Assembly: GCA_019802505.1 (NCBI GenBank)
Contig: JAFMOC010000002.1
Coordinates: 6,680,501 to 6,744,500, forward strand
DNA length: 64,000 nt
Direction: 5' to 3'
Source: Corydoras sp. C115
Lineage: Eukaryota; Chordata; Actinopteri; Siluriformes; Callichthyidae
Numbering within the stretch: the stretch's first letter is position 1; every line of letters starts with the position of its first letter. The position numbers and the translations under genes are program-made. Below are positions 11,759-23,159 of the stretch, piece after piece. The notes under the pieces are model-generated. The model was not told the DNA's origin, made no database searches, and worked only from the letters and a program-made list of their open reading frames with translations.

Positions 11759-13027
11759 GTGTTTGTGTATGTGCCTCTTAGTTTAGTAACAATTTTGACT
11801 ATCTGATTGAACTCTATTCTCGTCGCCCCTTACTTAATAGTACCCATGCGTTTAATATTTGATACAGAATACAGAGAAAACATTTTATTGATCAGTGTTA
11901 CATGTATCACAATAAAAACTTTGAACTCTCCGCGCGCAACTTGTAGAGTCGCGCGTGAATTTTAATATTTGACAGTAATGAAGAGTGATAGATTTGTATT
12001 ACTCAAGTCGGCAGCTGGTGTGTTCATTAATCTTCTCGCGGGCTCGTCCGCACTCACACCACACACACACACACACACCACACATTGCTTTCTGGCACCG
12101 GGGCCGAGGACACAAATTATTCTCGTGCCGTGGATTTACTCCCACCGACGATTTATGCCCCTTTGTAAACCACAGTAGTATATTGTACAAGCATGTGAGG
12201 TCAGTTGCATATTGCGCTTGATCGCGTTTCGAACAGAAGACCGGTGGTAATTGATGACCGAGTTTATCGATAACGAGGACGGTTTGCTTTGTTTCGCAGG
12301 TTCGCCGGAGCTTTCAGATGGCGGGGGCGGCGGCGGCGGCGGCGGCGGCACCCGCAGGCTGAGGACGGCCTACACGAACACGCAGCTTCTCGAGCTCGAG
12401 AAGGAGTTCCACTTCAACAAGTACCTGTGCCGACCACGACGTGTGGAGATCGCCGCGCTGCTGGACCTCACGGAGAGGCAAGTGAAGGTGTGGTTTCAGA
12501 ACCGGCGCATGAAACACAAGCGCCAGACACAGTGCAAAGAGAACCAGCACGGCGAGGCCCGAGCTACCAACACGGAGGAGCACGTCGCTCAAGAAAAGAG
12601 TTTCTACGAACAAACGGGCGCCAACGCTATTGCCGGGGCTCTATTGGAGAGTGAAAGTTACGCGTTCCAACAGAACACTGCGCAAAATGGACACAATGGA
12701 GATTCACCGAGCTCCACTGTTTCGCCTCTCAACAGTAATGACAAAAATGTGAAACATTTTCCCAACCCGTCACCCACTGTTCCCGTGTGTGTACCCACAA
12801 TGGCAGTAGACGGAGCATCTGGCCGGGACAATAGCACTCCCCCGGGTTTGGACGGCCCTCTGCACGATTTTCACGTTTTTTCCACAGATTCCTGCCTGCA
12901 TCTCTCGGATGCCATTTCTCCGAGTGTATCAGAAGCGGTGGAAAGTCCCATGGGTTTAAGCACGGACACCTTTGATTTTTTCTCGGAGACGCTGACGACG
13001 ATCGACCTGCATCACTTAAGCTACTAA
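11296..13027 (+). CDS. hoxa2b: Homeobox protein Hox-A2 (probable hoxa2b), two exons, complete
   Basis: Sequence-specific nuclear transcription factor that patterns rhombomeres and the second pharyngeal arch. Exon 1 is 11296-11653 and exon 2 is 12300-13027; the intron is GT-AG in phase 1, giving 361 aa against about 376 in mammals. The N-terminus [20 protein letters not shown] is the Hox2 signature. The PBX-binding hexapeptide core YPWM is at residues 89-92. The homeodomain is at about 137-196 with W48, F49, Q50 and N51 and the Hox2-type NTQLLELEKEFHFNKYLCRP stretch. The C-terminus ends IDLHHLSY, close to mammalian IDLQHLNY. A-paralog rather than B-paralog features (NYEFER, the VAD.FQSSSIK segment) and the skap2 neighbour support HoxA. 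The absence of hoxa1 downstream supports the Ab cluster; the a/b letter is inferred. Unusual: ten consecutive glycines just before the homeodomain and no alanine-rich linker. The start is the first ATG of the conserved N-terminus. Confidence 0.96.
11654..12299 (+). promoter_or_regulatory. hoxa2b intron, possible r4-type HOX/PBX/MEIS module
   Basis: The single intron holds a TA repeat (11689-11755), a CA repeat (12057-12081) and unique sequence. TTATTGATCA at 11885-11894 reads TGATCAATAA on the minus strand, a HOX/PBX-type site. A MEIS/PREP core TGACAG lies at 11970-11975 and an AGGTCA half-site at 12198-12203. In mammals the Hoxa2 intron carries a rhombomere-4 auto/cross-regulatory enhancer built from such sites; function here is inferred. 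Confidence 0.35.
11689..11755. repeat. (TA)n microsatellite in hoxa2b intron
   Basis: About 33 TA units beginning 35 bp after the exon 1 donor. Confidence 0.95.
12300..13027 (+). CDS. hoxa2b: hoxa2b exon 2 (homeodomain)
   Basis: The acceptor is TTTCGCAG at 12299. The exon completes the split glycine codon, then encodes the acidic SPELSD segment, ten glycines, the homeodomain and the C-terminal domain, with stop TAA at 13025-13027. Open sequence upstream of 12300 is intron, because exon 1 joins in frame here. Confidence 0.95.
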
Positions 13028-13211
13028 AACTTATTTTTTTTGTAAGCACAAACACGTCCCATAATCCTGCTACGACGATGGATGGTCAGTGTGTTTTCAT
13101 TAAAACATTTTGGGAAAATAAGGCGTGAATTAGAAAGCAGGGGCTTGAATATGCCTAGAATTAATTACTGGTTTGATATTTGTGCATAGAACGCAGAAAC
13201 AAGATCCCAAC

Positions 13212-13282
13212 AATAAATTATATTTTGTTGTTTTATTTTTGTAATAGTTTTCCGGCAGTGTGCCATATTTTCCTAAAATAAA
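13212..13282 (+). terminator. hoxa2b polyadenylation signals
   Basis: Two AATAAA hexamers at 13212-13217 and 13277-13282. The second is followed after about 20 bp by a GT-rich stretch around 13304-13322 that looks like a downstream element, so cleavage near 13300 is the likeliest transcript end. Confidence 0.6.
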
Positions 13283-13299
13283 TTTTTACATTATGAAAA

Positions 13300-14723
13300 C
13301 AAAGCGGGGTCGGTGTGTTTTGAATGAAATAATGTGTTTTAAAGAGTTTAGCGGGATGTTGATTAATATGAAGTGAAAACATTAGACGGCGTGTATAGAC
13401 GTTTAGCTTTAGAGAATAGGGATTTGAAAAATCCGTTCATCTCAAATTTAGGCAGTGCGTGAACTGCTTTAAAAAATTACTACTGATAATTAAATTTACT
13501 TTAATTTAATAATCACTAGAATACTGTCAAATAATTTGAAGGCATAGATTTGGATTTAACATTAGTTTTATATAGGACATCGGCCGGGAAAATATTTAAT
13601 GTTTTAAATGTAGGACATGTATATGAGACTTTAATGATGTGAGAGGTTAATAAATATGTAAATATAAAATATGTGCGAATTTTAAAAACGTCTTTTATTT
13701 TTTAAAAGTCAATGAAATTTTATAGCCTATTAAACTTTGGCTAGGGGGAGGGGTAAAAGAGGTAATGCTGGAACTGAGAATGTGGCCTATACCTCCATGG
13801 ATTATATCAGTTTAAAACCATGGATTATCTTATCTTTTTAATTTGTCTATATTTATAATATATTCCTGGTGTGGAATGTTCGAAAAGCCAGGACGATGAG
13901 TTACTTTTAATAAAAACTCTTTACAGCCAAGTCAAAAACTTGTATCGCAGTAGTTTTGACTAGTGTTTTCCTTGATGTAATTAATTTGTCTTGTATTGTA
14001 TCTATTTGATTTTAAAGAATTTATTTCTTACGGGAATGCCTTTTATATTGTGATTAAGAAAAGAATATACATAGCCTATAAAGAACGGGTTATATGCAGA
14101 TTTAGCGGTTTATCGCCGAATAAAACAACTGAAGCCACCTAAAATTCCCGAACACAATATTACATGAAGACTAGAAAAAAAAATTAAACTATTAATCTAA
14201 TCCAGTCATATTGTATTTACCACACAGAAACTTCAGTCTTAACGAATGCTACAGGTTTAATTTAATTTGTCGTTCATTTTTAGTTATTTAAAAATAGCTT
14301 TTTGTCTGTATGACAAAACGTTTAATGATCAATTTTCCTTTTAGTGGTGCAATTGTAGCTAAGAGCAAATATAATTCTATATTATTCTTTGATCCTCTGT
14401 AATACAAATAGGTGACACGTGGCACAGCAAACGACTATCATATACACTAGGTTATTATATAGTCATATAAAAAGTTTAAGGTTTTGGCACACATAGGCAA
14501 CTATTTTTTTTCCAGTTTTTACAGTAATAGATTGTATACAAGGAACAATTTTTTTGTAAATTTAAAATGTAAAATGTAGATAGGAAATAGGAAATATGTT
14601 GGGGAATTGTTTTATTAAATTATTAGAAAAAACGCAACAAGCATAGTTGAGAAGTAAAATTATTCAAATATTTACATCAGAGGACTTGTTGGCCCATTCA
14701 TACTGTTGCATAGGACCCCCCTC

Positions 14724-14800
<77 letters not shown>

Positions 14801-17104
14801 TCACACTCATACACACACAGACACACATCTTTTCAGTCTTTTGTTGTCAGTTAAACATTTATTTTATACTGTAGTGTGCTAAATCTAAACAGGACATCTC
14901 ATATAGTTTCTCTTTTACACGCTGAAGACATGAAGGAAAACCAATGCTCCTCTACTAACATTGACTCTCATGCCTATGAAACTGTTTAAAGCCACTGTGG
15001 TCAGCCTTCAACTGGTTTCCATGGAAACACTGCATTTTTGCAGTCCTGTTTGACATTCCCATGCAGTGCCTTATTTCTCAGAGGCATTTCTCAAAATAAC
15101 CTTCATTAAATTGTGAAGTGAGTCTTACTCAAGTTTACTTTGTGTTAAATGCATATATATAGGTTAATGTGATCAAATACGAAGGAATGATTTACATCAT
15201 AGTACAATTATAATAAAACAAGATATACAGTATGTAACAGCATATCGGTTGATTATATTTTACAACATAGATAATATACATTTAATTAGCTATTTTCACA
15301 TAGATATGTTTAAAATTGGATAGCTTAACGCTGTGACTGCAAATTAACCTTGAACAACTGGATGTCATTGTTGCACAGCTGTTTGCACCCTGCAGGTTTA
15401 AACTGCATTTGTCTATTTCTTCTAAACAAAATCATATATTGGAAATGTATAGCACTTCAGGAAAATGTCTATGACATTTTTAATAAACATAAGCATATTA
15501 TCAAAAGAAAAAGGTATAGCATTTTAAGTAAGTTAATTCTAAGGTATGTAAAAACAACACCTGAGCCGTTTAATCCTGTCAAACACAGAGCTTTCACTTC
15601 CAAGTTCCACTGTATCCTCCAGGCAAACTGAAATACTGTTGTAAGTGCAGATTAACACATTGGCCTTGAGGGTTTGGGAGACATGACTTCTTAGAAGTTT
15701 TGAGAGCAGACCCATGTGTCTGTGGCATATTCTGGTACTCATCTCATTCATCCTTGCCAAGAGATCCATTTTTCACACATAAAGCAATACTAATGTTTTT
15801 GTTCTGTTTGCATAAATACAAACAAATAAAGTATTCAATTTACATAAAAGCAAGCAATGATAAAATTAATAACTGAATGGTATGAAAAGACATACAACAA
15901 AAAAACCCATCTTTGCCAACTTTAGATTGGAAACAAAAAGTTATTTTCTGAGACGATTCAACAATGCAAAAAAATTGCTAAACTCAGTCAATTAAATGTA
16001 GAAATGAACATGAGATGCTTAACAGATTTCACAGTCTCTTTTTCCAAAGACTCAGCTTTTTTAAACATATGTGTTTTGTTTATTTCTTCTTATTATGTTA
16101 ACAATGTTATGCTTTTATTGTAAGATTATATATTGAAGACCTTAAAAACTTTTCCAGATGATCTATTTGTAAGTTCTCTGCATGTTTGCATGATTTTCTT
16201 CTGGAAGCTTAGGAAACCTTTCATGATCACTAAGATATAAATGCAGGTGAACTGTAGTTATTATATTGTCCCTAGTTATGAATGTGTTTTTCTAATGTGT
16301 TTGTCTGCTCAGCTACAAAGTGACTTGTCCAATGTGTTTTTTTCATTCTAAAAACAGTTTGATTGCTTTCAGCACATTTTGCAACCACTATAAGATAAGT
16401 GGATTAGAAAATTAATATAAGACCATACCAATTAGTTTGTGCCACAAACTGGTTGCTGACTATTGTTAACAACTAACACTTAATAAAAATAGCCATAAAT
16501 GATATACAGGTTAAAAGAAGTGATATAAACAACAATAAAATACAGTAAAATATATCTTAAAATAATTCTTAAATAGCTTTAAGCTTAAGTTATAATTACT
16601 TTTTACCATCCATTAAAAAATTTCCATGGGAAAAAGGTGGCATAAAAATAAAAAAAAAGTTTGTGGCACAATTTTCAGAGTTTGTAGCACAATGTTGACT
16701 TTTTAAAAACAACACTTTGAAAGTTTTTCACTGTGCTTGTGACCATTGTGACTTTTACTGTTAAAAGTATATTATATTTCTATTACTATCATTTAAAATA
16801 TATATTTACCTGGTTTTACTGTAAAGATAAAGGCCCAGAGGCAACATTTTTGTGCAATAAATAATTTTTACTTTCCTAAATATTGATAGACACCAGAAAG
16901 AAAGGGCTTTCAATTGATTTGCAGCATCCAATTCTTCTGATTTTGTAAAAACTGCATGTTGTGTTTATTTTACACTGTTATAACTATGTATTGAGAAAAT
17001 AACCTCCATCTCATGCACTATAATGCACCTAATAACAGGTGATATCAAACATTAATATCAAACCTAATATCAAACATTCCCCCTCTTTAAGTTGGTGCCA
17101 GAAG
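13300..17104. other. hoxa2b-skap2 interval, first part, no gene
   Basis: AT-rich unique sequence and a CA microsatellite. No Hox1 homeodomain codons in any frame. A short direct repeat of GTTTGTGGCACAA occurs near 16660-16695. Confidence 0.6.
14726..14798. repeat. (CA)n microsatellite
   Basis: About 36 CA units, then a degenerate CA tail to 14826. Confidence 0.95.
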
Positions 17105-17285
17105 TTAAAAAGTGTGAACTGAGGTGAGTCCAGATCAAACAGAACTGTCTAAGAGGAGATGAGATACGAATGTGCTGCCCTCTTCTTTTAGAGGTCATAG
17201 GTCACCTCATCTCTCCTCTCTCCCAGTGTGCCAGATGAAACTACAGCCAGGTCAACTGAGGTTCAAGCACTGCTAAGAGGTTTTA
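17105..17285 (+). promoter_or_regulatory. Candidate retinoic-acid/nuclear-receptor element cluster 3' of hoxa2b
   Basis: Contains AGGTCA-T-AGGTCA (17192-17204), a perfect direct repeat with spacing 1, and AGGTCA-ACTGA-GGTTCA (17249-17265), a direct repeat with spacing 5 in which both halves fit RGKTCA. DR5 is the classic RAR/RXR element; known Hoxa1 and Hoxb1 3' RAREs sit at the equivalent 3' end of their clusters. Additional half-sites TGAACT (17115-17120) and AGGTGA (17122-17127) are nearby. GAGGAGATGAGA and CTCATCTCTCCTC can form an imperfect stem around the DR1. The motifs are seen directly; enhancer activity is inferred. Confidence 0.6.
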
Positions 17286-18616
17286 AAGTACACAGAATGG
17301 ACTTTTTACAAATGTCTGAATAATTTCTAAAAATATAATTTGACTTAAACTTTTTCATCAATAATTTATATGAAAAGAAAAATAAAATAAATAAAACAAT
17401 AAATAAAAAGCTTAGTAAAATAATAGAATTCTAGAAGTCATGGGTTATTGAGTTCCCATAAAACAAATTTATATATATTTGCTCTAAGTTTTATCAGTGA
17501 TTAAAGAAAATATGAATGGCATAATGGTGTTTATTTCTTCTTCCATATTTATGAATGAATAAAACCAGACACTAATACAAATGACTTTCCTTGAATGAAG
17601 AATAAAAAAACAGAAGAGCAGTGGTTGAGGGATACGTAATGATTCAGTGCAGTCTTCTGGCAGGTTACCAGAAGTTTGTTAAGTGTGGAAATCTCTCTGA
17701 AAAAGAGCAGTTCCAGAGAGAGAGTGAGGCAGAGACAAATAGAGTTGGATAAGTGTGTTTTTCTGAGGAAGCCCTACATCACCTTTGGCTCTTACCTGCC
17801 ACTGTCCTCAAAATAGGAGGCCCCTATGACAATAAGAGCCTATCACAGTTTTTGATGTCTAGTTATAAAAATCTTGTATTAATTTCTCCTTATTACAAAA
17901 CTAAATTATCAAATACTATCTATTTTGATATCTAATAAAAGCAATATGTTAAAGTGTCCAGTGGGTCAAACCAGGATGTATGAATAAATTACAACTTTAT
18001 AGCAATATTTGCTTTTCCATAAATTCCAGTATTTTTAAGTATGTAAAGACGGATAAACTCATTTTTTTTTTTAAATAAAACACTTTAAAAACAACAAAGG
18101 CTGCAACAGAGTGCTGTACATTATTGATCATATGGGCATGAGTTGCTTTAAAGTTTTAAGTTTGCTTTAAATATATCAAATGCTGAACTCATTTCAAATT
18201 ATGTTTATTTATTTATTATATTATTATATGTTCATGATTTTATTAATTTTGTCATGTACATCATCTTTTAACAACAAACACATCACAGATAATGGTGTCA
18301 CTTTTGTCAATCAAAAGTCTATAAAATTTGCTCTTTTACAAACCATTTAATAAAGTTTTATCTTTACATTACAATGAATAATAGACCAGTATCAAAAGTG
18401 GTAAGCATGGCACTATTGCCAAGGCACTTAAAAAATTCTGTCCTTCTGCATTCATAATTTTTGTGGATAAATAAACATTAAAAAAAATTGTAATCCATAA
18501 AAAAAATATTTAAAAATGCAATCAACAATCGGATACCAATTATGCAATTCTACTTGAATTTTTATTTCTTGCAGGAACAGGGGCTGCAATACCGAAAGCA
18601 TATGTTTAACCAGTTT
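17286..18616. other. hoxa2b-skap2 interval, second part, no gene
   Basis: AT-rich sequence without recognised genes or repeats. Confidence 0.55.
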
Positions 18617-18630
18617 AAATGTATAAACTC

Positions 18631-18997
18631 GGCGGCACGGTGGCTTAGTGGTTAGCACGTTCACCTCTCAGCACTAGAGATTCCTGGTTCGAATCCCCAT
18701 CTGGATGGAGTTTACATGTTCTCCCCGTGTCTGCGTGGGTTCTCCGGGTTCTCCAGTTTCCTCCCACAGTCACACAGTCCAAAGACATGGATCAAGTCAA
18801 TTGAGTTCTCCAAATTGCCCCATATAGAGTGTGTATGCGTGCGTGTCTGTGTGAGTGAGTGTGTTCCCAGCGATAGATTGGCGCCCTGTCCTGGGTGTAT
18901 CTGCCCAGTGCCCGAGACGTTCTCCCCTGGATGGGCATTGGGAACCCCACCGCGAACCTAATAGAGGATAAAGTGGAAGATAATGAATGAATGAATG
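18631..18997 (+). mobile_element. V-SINE element with perfect target-site duplication
   Basis: Same family. Flanked by 14-bp repeats AAATGTATAAACTC at 18617-18630 and 18998-19011. Confidence 0.93.
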
Positions 18998-19807
18998 AAA
19001 TGTATAAACTCGATGCTTGTGTCTAAGAACATGAAGTGAAACCTGAAGTATATGCATTTAAGTTAATAATATAAATTGATCTGTCAATCACGATGAGCCA
19101 AATATACAAAAACATAATAAACTTTTAGATATCTCAGTCTAGAAACTGCTATGCTTTGATAAAGATAAACCTCAATTTCATTTCTACACTGTGATGTGTT
19201 CTGGGGCCAAGTGTGTTCAAGGTGTTTTCAAAGTTAGTGGAAATGTGTGCTGTTCTCAGATTAGTCCAGGGACCACCCACACTGTCATTAGTGAAAGCTG
19301 CATAAGACAACATCCGTCACGGTATGGTGTGCATCAGTTACTACAGTACGATACCTTGCATTGTAAAGGTAGCAGTATTGCTATTTCTAATATAAAAACA
19401 GACAAGGGTTAAATAACAGGAAAAAAATCATCTAATCTGCAGGTGAAAGTTTTTTTATAATGGATCCTGATCATGCCCTCAGTTCCACAATTACAGTACG
19501 AATAAACAGCTATAAGCTATATCAAAGCAATATCTTTTTTCAGAAAGACCAAGACAGTGTTGCAACAGCATGGCTTTGTAGCATCACATATATTGAAAAA
19601 TTAGGCAATGGTGACCACTGACTGCTAAGCAGCTGAAGTTTCACACCAAACACAAATAGCAATTTACTTATTAATTAGTATCCATCATTGCAAAACAAAC
19701 AAAAAGTCAATGTAATTAACAGCAAATTGTATGAAACACCATGGAAAACATGTTTCTGCTAAATTTCTTGTGCATTGAAAGCTTGAAAGAAAATATTTTT
19801 CTCATGT

Positions 19808-20058
19808 CTTCTTATTATCTTCTGCTTAATCCTATAATTGGGAGAACATTTTGGGTACTGAGCAGCCAGGGCAGGGTGCCAAACCATTGCTGGGCACCCA
19901 CTCACACAGACACACACAATTCACCTTGAATCCATGTTTTTGGTCTATGGGAGAAAACCAGAGAATCCTGAGAAATTTCACATGGACACAGGGAGAACAT
20001 GGAAACTACACCCAGATGGGGATTTGGATCCCTATGAACACTAATCCACCATGCCGCC
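19808..20058 (-). mobile_element. V-SINE-like element, old and internally deleted
   Basis: Recognisable by TATCTTCTGCTTAATCCTAT, GGGAGAACATGGAAACTACA and the terminal ATGCCGCC, with several deletions including most of the B-box region. Confidence 0.7.
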
Positions 20059-21101
20059 TGAAAATATTTGTGTATATGTAAATAAATCACAATGCCACTA
20101 TAGCTAGCATTTTTGTTCAATCCTTTTCTCAGACCTGCTCTTCTTCTATGCTTTATTTGTTTTATGTAAAAATAATTTAACGAATGCATTCATTTACTAA
20201 ATGTATCAAACAGGAATATCAAATATCTTTGTAAGTTTACATTTGCCTGTAAGAACATTTTAGTGTGGGTGTCCAAACTTTTGCATAAGCCACTATGTGG
20301 ATACATGTTCTCTAAACTAATGAGACAAAAACTGAAAATATGAAACATGTTAAAAAGTACTTTGCAGAAACCCAATGATAGCTGAACTGCAAAAAGAGAC
20401 TGAAACATGGCGGTTTAATATTGTGATGTTGCTCATCAGCAGCAACTGGACAATTTGTATGGTAGATAGAGAGCTCTATTGTCATTTTACACGATACGAC
20501 AAAATTCCGAAACTTAATAGTACTGAATCCAGTTGGGTAAAGTTTTACCTTTCAGCAGTACAACTCTAAACACACACAGCCAAAAATATGCTATTAAAAC
20601 AATAATAAAATGCTAAAGGGTTGTTGTTGCAGAGAGTTCAACATAAAGGTTATAGAAATATAAAGCATAAAATAGCAAAACTGGGAAATATTATTGGTGT
20701 ATGCTTTCATCCCATATTTCTATATTGGAAATGGTGTTGGAATTCAAATACTGTAAACAAAGTAATGTGTTCGAACCTAATGGCTTCTGGGAATTTATCT
20801 AATAAGATTTTTTAATTTAATTACATCAAGATAAGTGCACCACATCCAGTAACTCTAGCTTATTAAAAAGCTGGTTCATTGGAGGGAAGTCACTGAACAG
20901 TGGGACCAGAATTATTGGTGCCCTGAAGGTTAAAAATTGCAAACATAAACATAAAAGACTCAATTTTATCTATTAAAACCCTGTGATTACGTTCACACAG
21001 TAGCGTTTTTGTTTATGAATTACGAAGCCCATTGTTTTACTGCTAATTACTGGCAGCGAGGACTGAACAGGCGAGAGTGTGCATCAGCAACTAACATACC
21101 T

Positions 21102-21390
21102 CCATCCATCATCTTCCGCTTTATCCTCTACTAGGGTCGCTGTGGGGTTCCCCATGCTCATCCAGGGGAGAACATTTCGGGCACTAGGCAGATACACCCA
21201 GGACAGGGCGCCAATCTATCACTGGGCACACACTCACACTCTATATGGGGCAATTTGGAGAACTCAATTGACTTGATCCATGTTTTTGGACTGTGGGAGG
21301 AAACCGGAGAAAACCCACGGACACAGGGAGAACATGGAAACTCCACCCAGATGGGGATGCGAACGTGTTACCACTAAGCCACCGTACCGC
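21102..21390 (-). mobile_element. V-SINE element, first of a pair at one target
   Basis: Reverse copy flanked by CAACTAACATACCT at 21088-21101 and 21391-21404. Part of the head-proximal region is deleted. Confidence 0.88.
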
Positions 21391-21404
21391 CAACTAACAT
21401 ACCT

Positions 21405-21642
21405 TTCATTCATTCATTATCTCCCGCTTTATCCTCTATTAGGGTCGTGGTGGTGTTCCCCATCCCATCCAGGGGAGAACGTCTCAGGCGCTGGGCAGAT
21501 AGACCCAGGACAGGGCGCCAATCCATCGCTGGGCACACACTCACTCACACAGACACACTCTATATGGGGCATTCTCACCCAGATGGGGATTCGAACCGAG
21601 AATCCCAAGAGCTGAGAGGCGAACGTGTTACCACTAAGCCGC
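21405..21642 (-). mobile_element. V-SINE element, second of a pair at one target
   Basis: Starts directly after the middle target repeat and is followed by CAACTAAAATACCT at 21643-21656, one mismatch from the other two copies. The conserved V domain between the ATATGGGGC block and CACCCAGATGGGG is missing. Confidence 0.85.
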
Positions 21643-21828
21643 CAACTAAAATACCTGACCTGTTAAGTGTCGTTTTCTTTACAGTCTGAGCACAACATCT
21701 CAAGGAAAGCGCGTAGACCTTACATCTCTAATGAGAAGTTACTAGTGTCCACTCGTTATTACCGCTGATCTGTGGGCTCGTGTCTAACAGACAGACTACA
21801 CCTCTTTCCTCTTACAGAACGAGGCTGG

Positions 21829-22174
21829 GGCGGCACGGTGGCTTAGTGGTTAGCACGTTCGCCTCTCAGCGCTAGGGATTCCCGGTTCGAATCCTCATCT
21901 GGGTGGAGTCTCCATGTTCTCCCCGTGTCCGCATGGGTTTCCTCCGGGTTCTCCGGTTTCCTCCCACAGTCCAAAAACATGGATCAAGTCAATTGAGTTC
22001 TCCAAATTGCCCCATATAGAGTGTGTCTGTGTGAGTGAGTGTGTGCCCAGCGATGGATTGGCGCCCTGTCCTGGGTCTATCTGCCCAGCGCCCGAGACGT
22101 TCTCCCCTGGATGGGCATGGGGAACCCCACCGCGACCATAATAGAGGATAAAGCGGGAGATAATGAATGAATGA
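21829..22174 (+). mobile_element. V-SINE element, 5' member of composite insertion
   Basis: Full-length copy preceded by the target repeat AGAACGAGGCTGG at 21816-21828. The downstream copies of this target repeat occur only after the next SINE and within the tandem array (from 22536), so the two SINEs and the array form one composite. Confidence 0.9.
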
Positions 22175-22200
22175 ATAATTTTATGATGTTTCAGTTATGT

Positions 22201-22535
22201 GGCGGCAGGGTGGCTTAGTGTTTAGCACGTTCGCCTCTCAGCACTTGGGATTCCCGGTTCGAATCCCAACCGAATCCCCACGTGGCCACGTGGGTTTCCT
22301 CCGGGTTCTCCAGTTTCCTCCCACAGTCCAAAAACATGGATTGAGGTCAATTGAATTCTCCAAATTACCCCATATAGAGTGTGTCTGTGTGATTGAGTGA
22401 GTTTGTGCCCAGCGATGGATTGGCGCCCTGTCCTGGGTCTATCTGCCCAGCGCCCGAGATGTTCTCCCCTGGATGGGCATGGGGAACCCCCCCGCGACCC
22501 TAATAGAGGACAAAGCGGGAGATAATGAATGAATG
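22201..22535 (+). mobile_element. V-SINE element carrying foreign 5' flank
   Basis: Shares the unusual head GGCGGCAGGGTGG and the GTGGCCACGTGGG and TGGATTGAGGTCAATTGAAT variants with the copy at 30225. It is preceded by 26 bp (22175-22200) identical to the 5' flank of that copy. Its 3' third instead matches the tandem-array units. Confidence 0.9.
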
Positions 22536-23026
22536 AGAACGAGGCTGGTGTTCTGGGTGTATCTGCCCAGCGCCCGAGACGTTCTCCCCTGGATGGGCAT
22601 GGGGAACCCCCCCGCGACCCTAATAGAGGACAAAGCGGGAGATAATGAATGAATGAGAACGAGGCTGGTGTTCTGGGTGTATCTGCCCAGCGCCCGAGAT
22701 GTTCTCCCCTGGATGGGCATGGGGAACCCCACCGCGACCCTAATAGAGGATAAAGCGGGAGATAATGAATGAATGAGAACGAGGCTGATGTTCTGGGTGT
22801 ATCTGCCCAGCGCCTGAGATGTTCTCCCCTGGATGGGCATGGGGAACCCCCCCGTGACCCTAATAGAGGATAAAGCGGGAGATAATGAATGAATGAGAAC
22901 GAGGCTGGTGTTCTGGGTGTATCTGCCCAGCGCCCGAGATGTTCTCCCCTGGATGGGCATGGGGAACCCCACCGCGACCCTAATAGAGGATAAAGCGGGA
23001 GATAATGGATGAGAACGAGGCTGGTG
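22431..23026 (+). repeat. Tandem array, 120-bp unit, about five copies, derived from SINE 3' end
   Basis: Units repeat every 120 bp. Each is the last ~105 bp of the SINE (from TCTGCCCAGCGCC to GATAATGAATGAATG) followed by the target-site sequence AGAACGAGGCTGG and TG. The target repeat occurs at 22536, 22656, 22776, 22896 and about 23012. The units differ by only a few substitutions, so the array is young. Long open frames here are an effect of the 120-bp period. Confidence 0.93.
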
Positions 23027-23159
23027 TAGGTCCACTCCACGGTAACAGACTTATTTACTTCCTTGTAGTTTATATTGACCATTTTCAAACTTCCGCGTTT
23101 CAAACTGTAAAGGCTACTGTGGACTGAGCCTGAAGGTCGATATGTTTTTGTGTTAATCC

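Noticed and set aside
12289..12654. Second open frame across hoxa2b exon 2 with an arginine run
   Set aside because: Out-of-frame reading of the GGC repeat and homeobox; the other frame is the conserved Hox protein.
22431..23026. Regular 120-bp repeats considered as a CRISPR-like or gene-repeat array
   Set aside because: Units are contiguous and identical throughout with no unique spacers, in a vertebrate genome; they derive from SINE tail plus target repeat.
22222..23103. Open frame of 293 codons on the minus strand with repeated LPLYPLLGSRWGSPCPSRGE
   Set aside because: It lies wholly in SINE and the 120-bp SINE-derived array. 120 is a multiple of three, so one open unit stays open. No start context or homology supports a protein.
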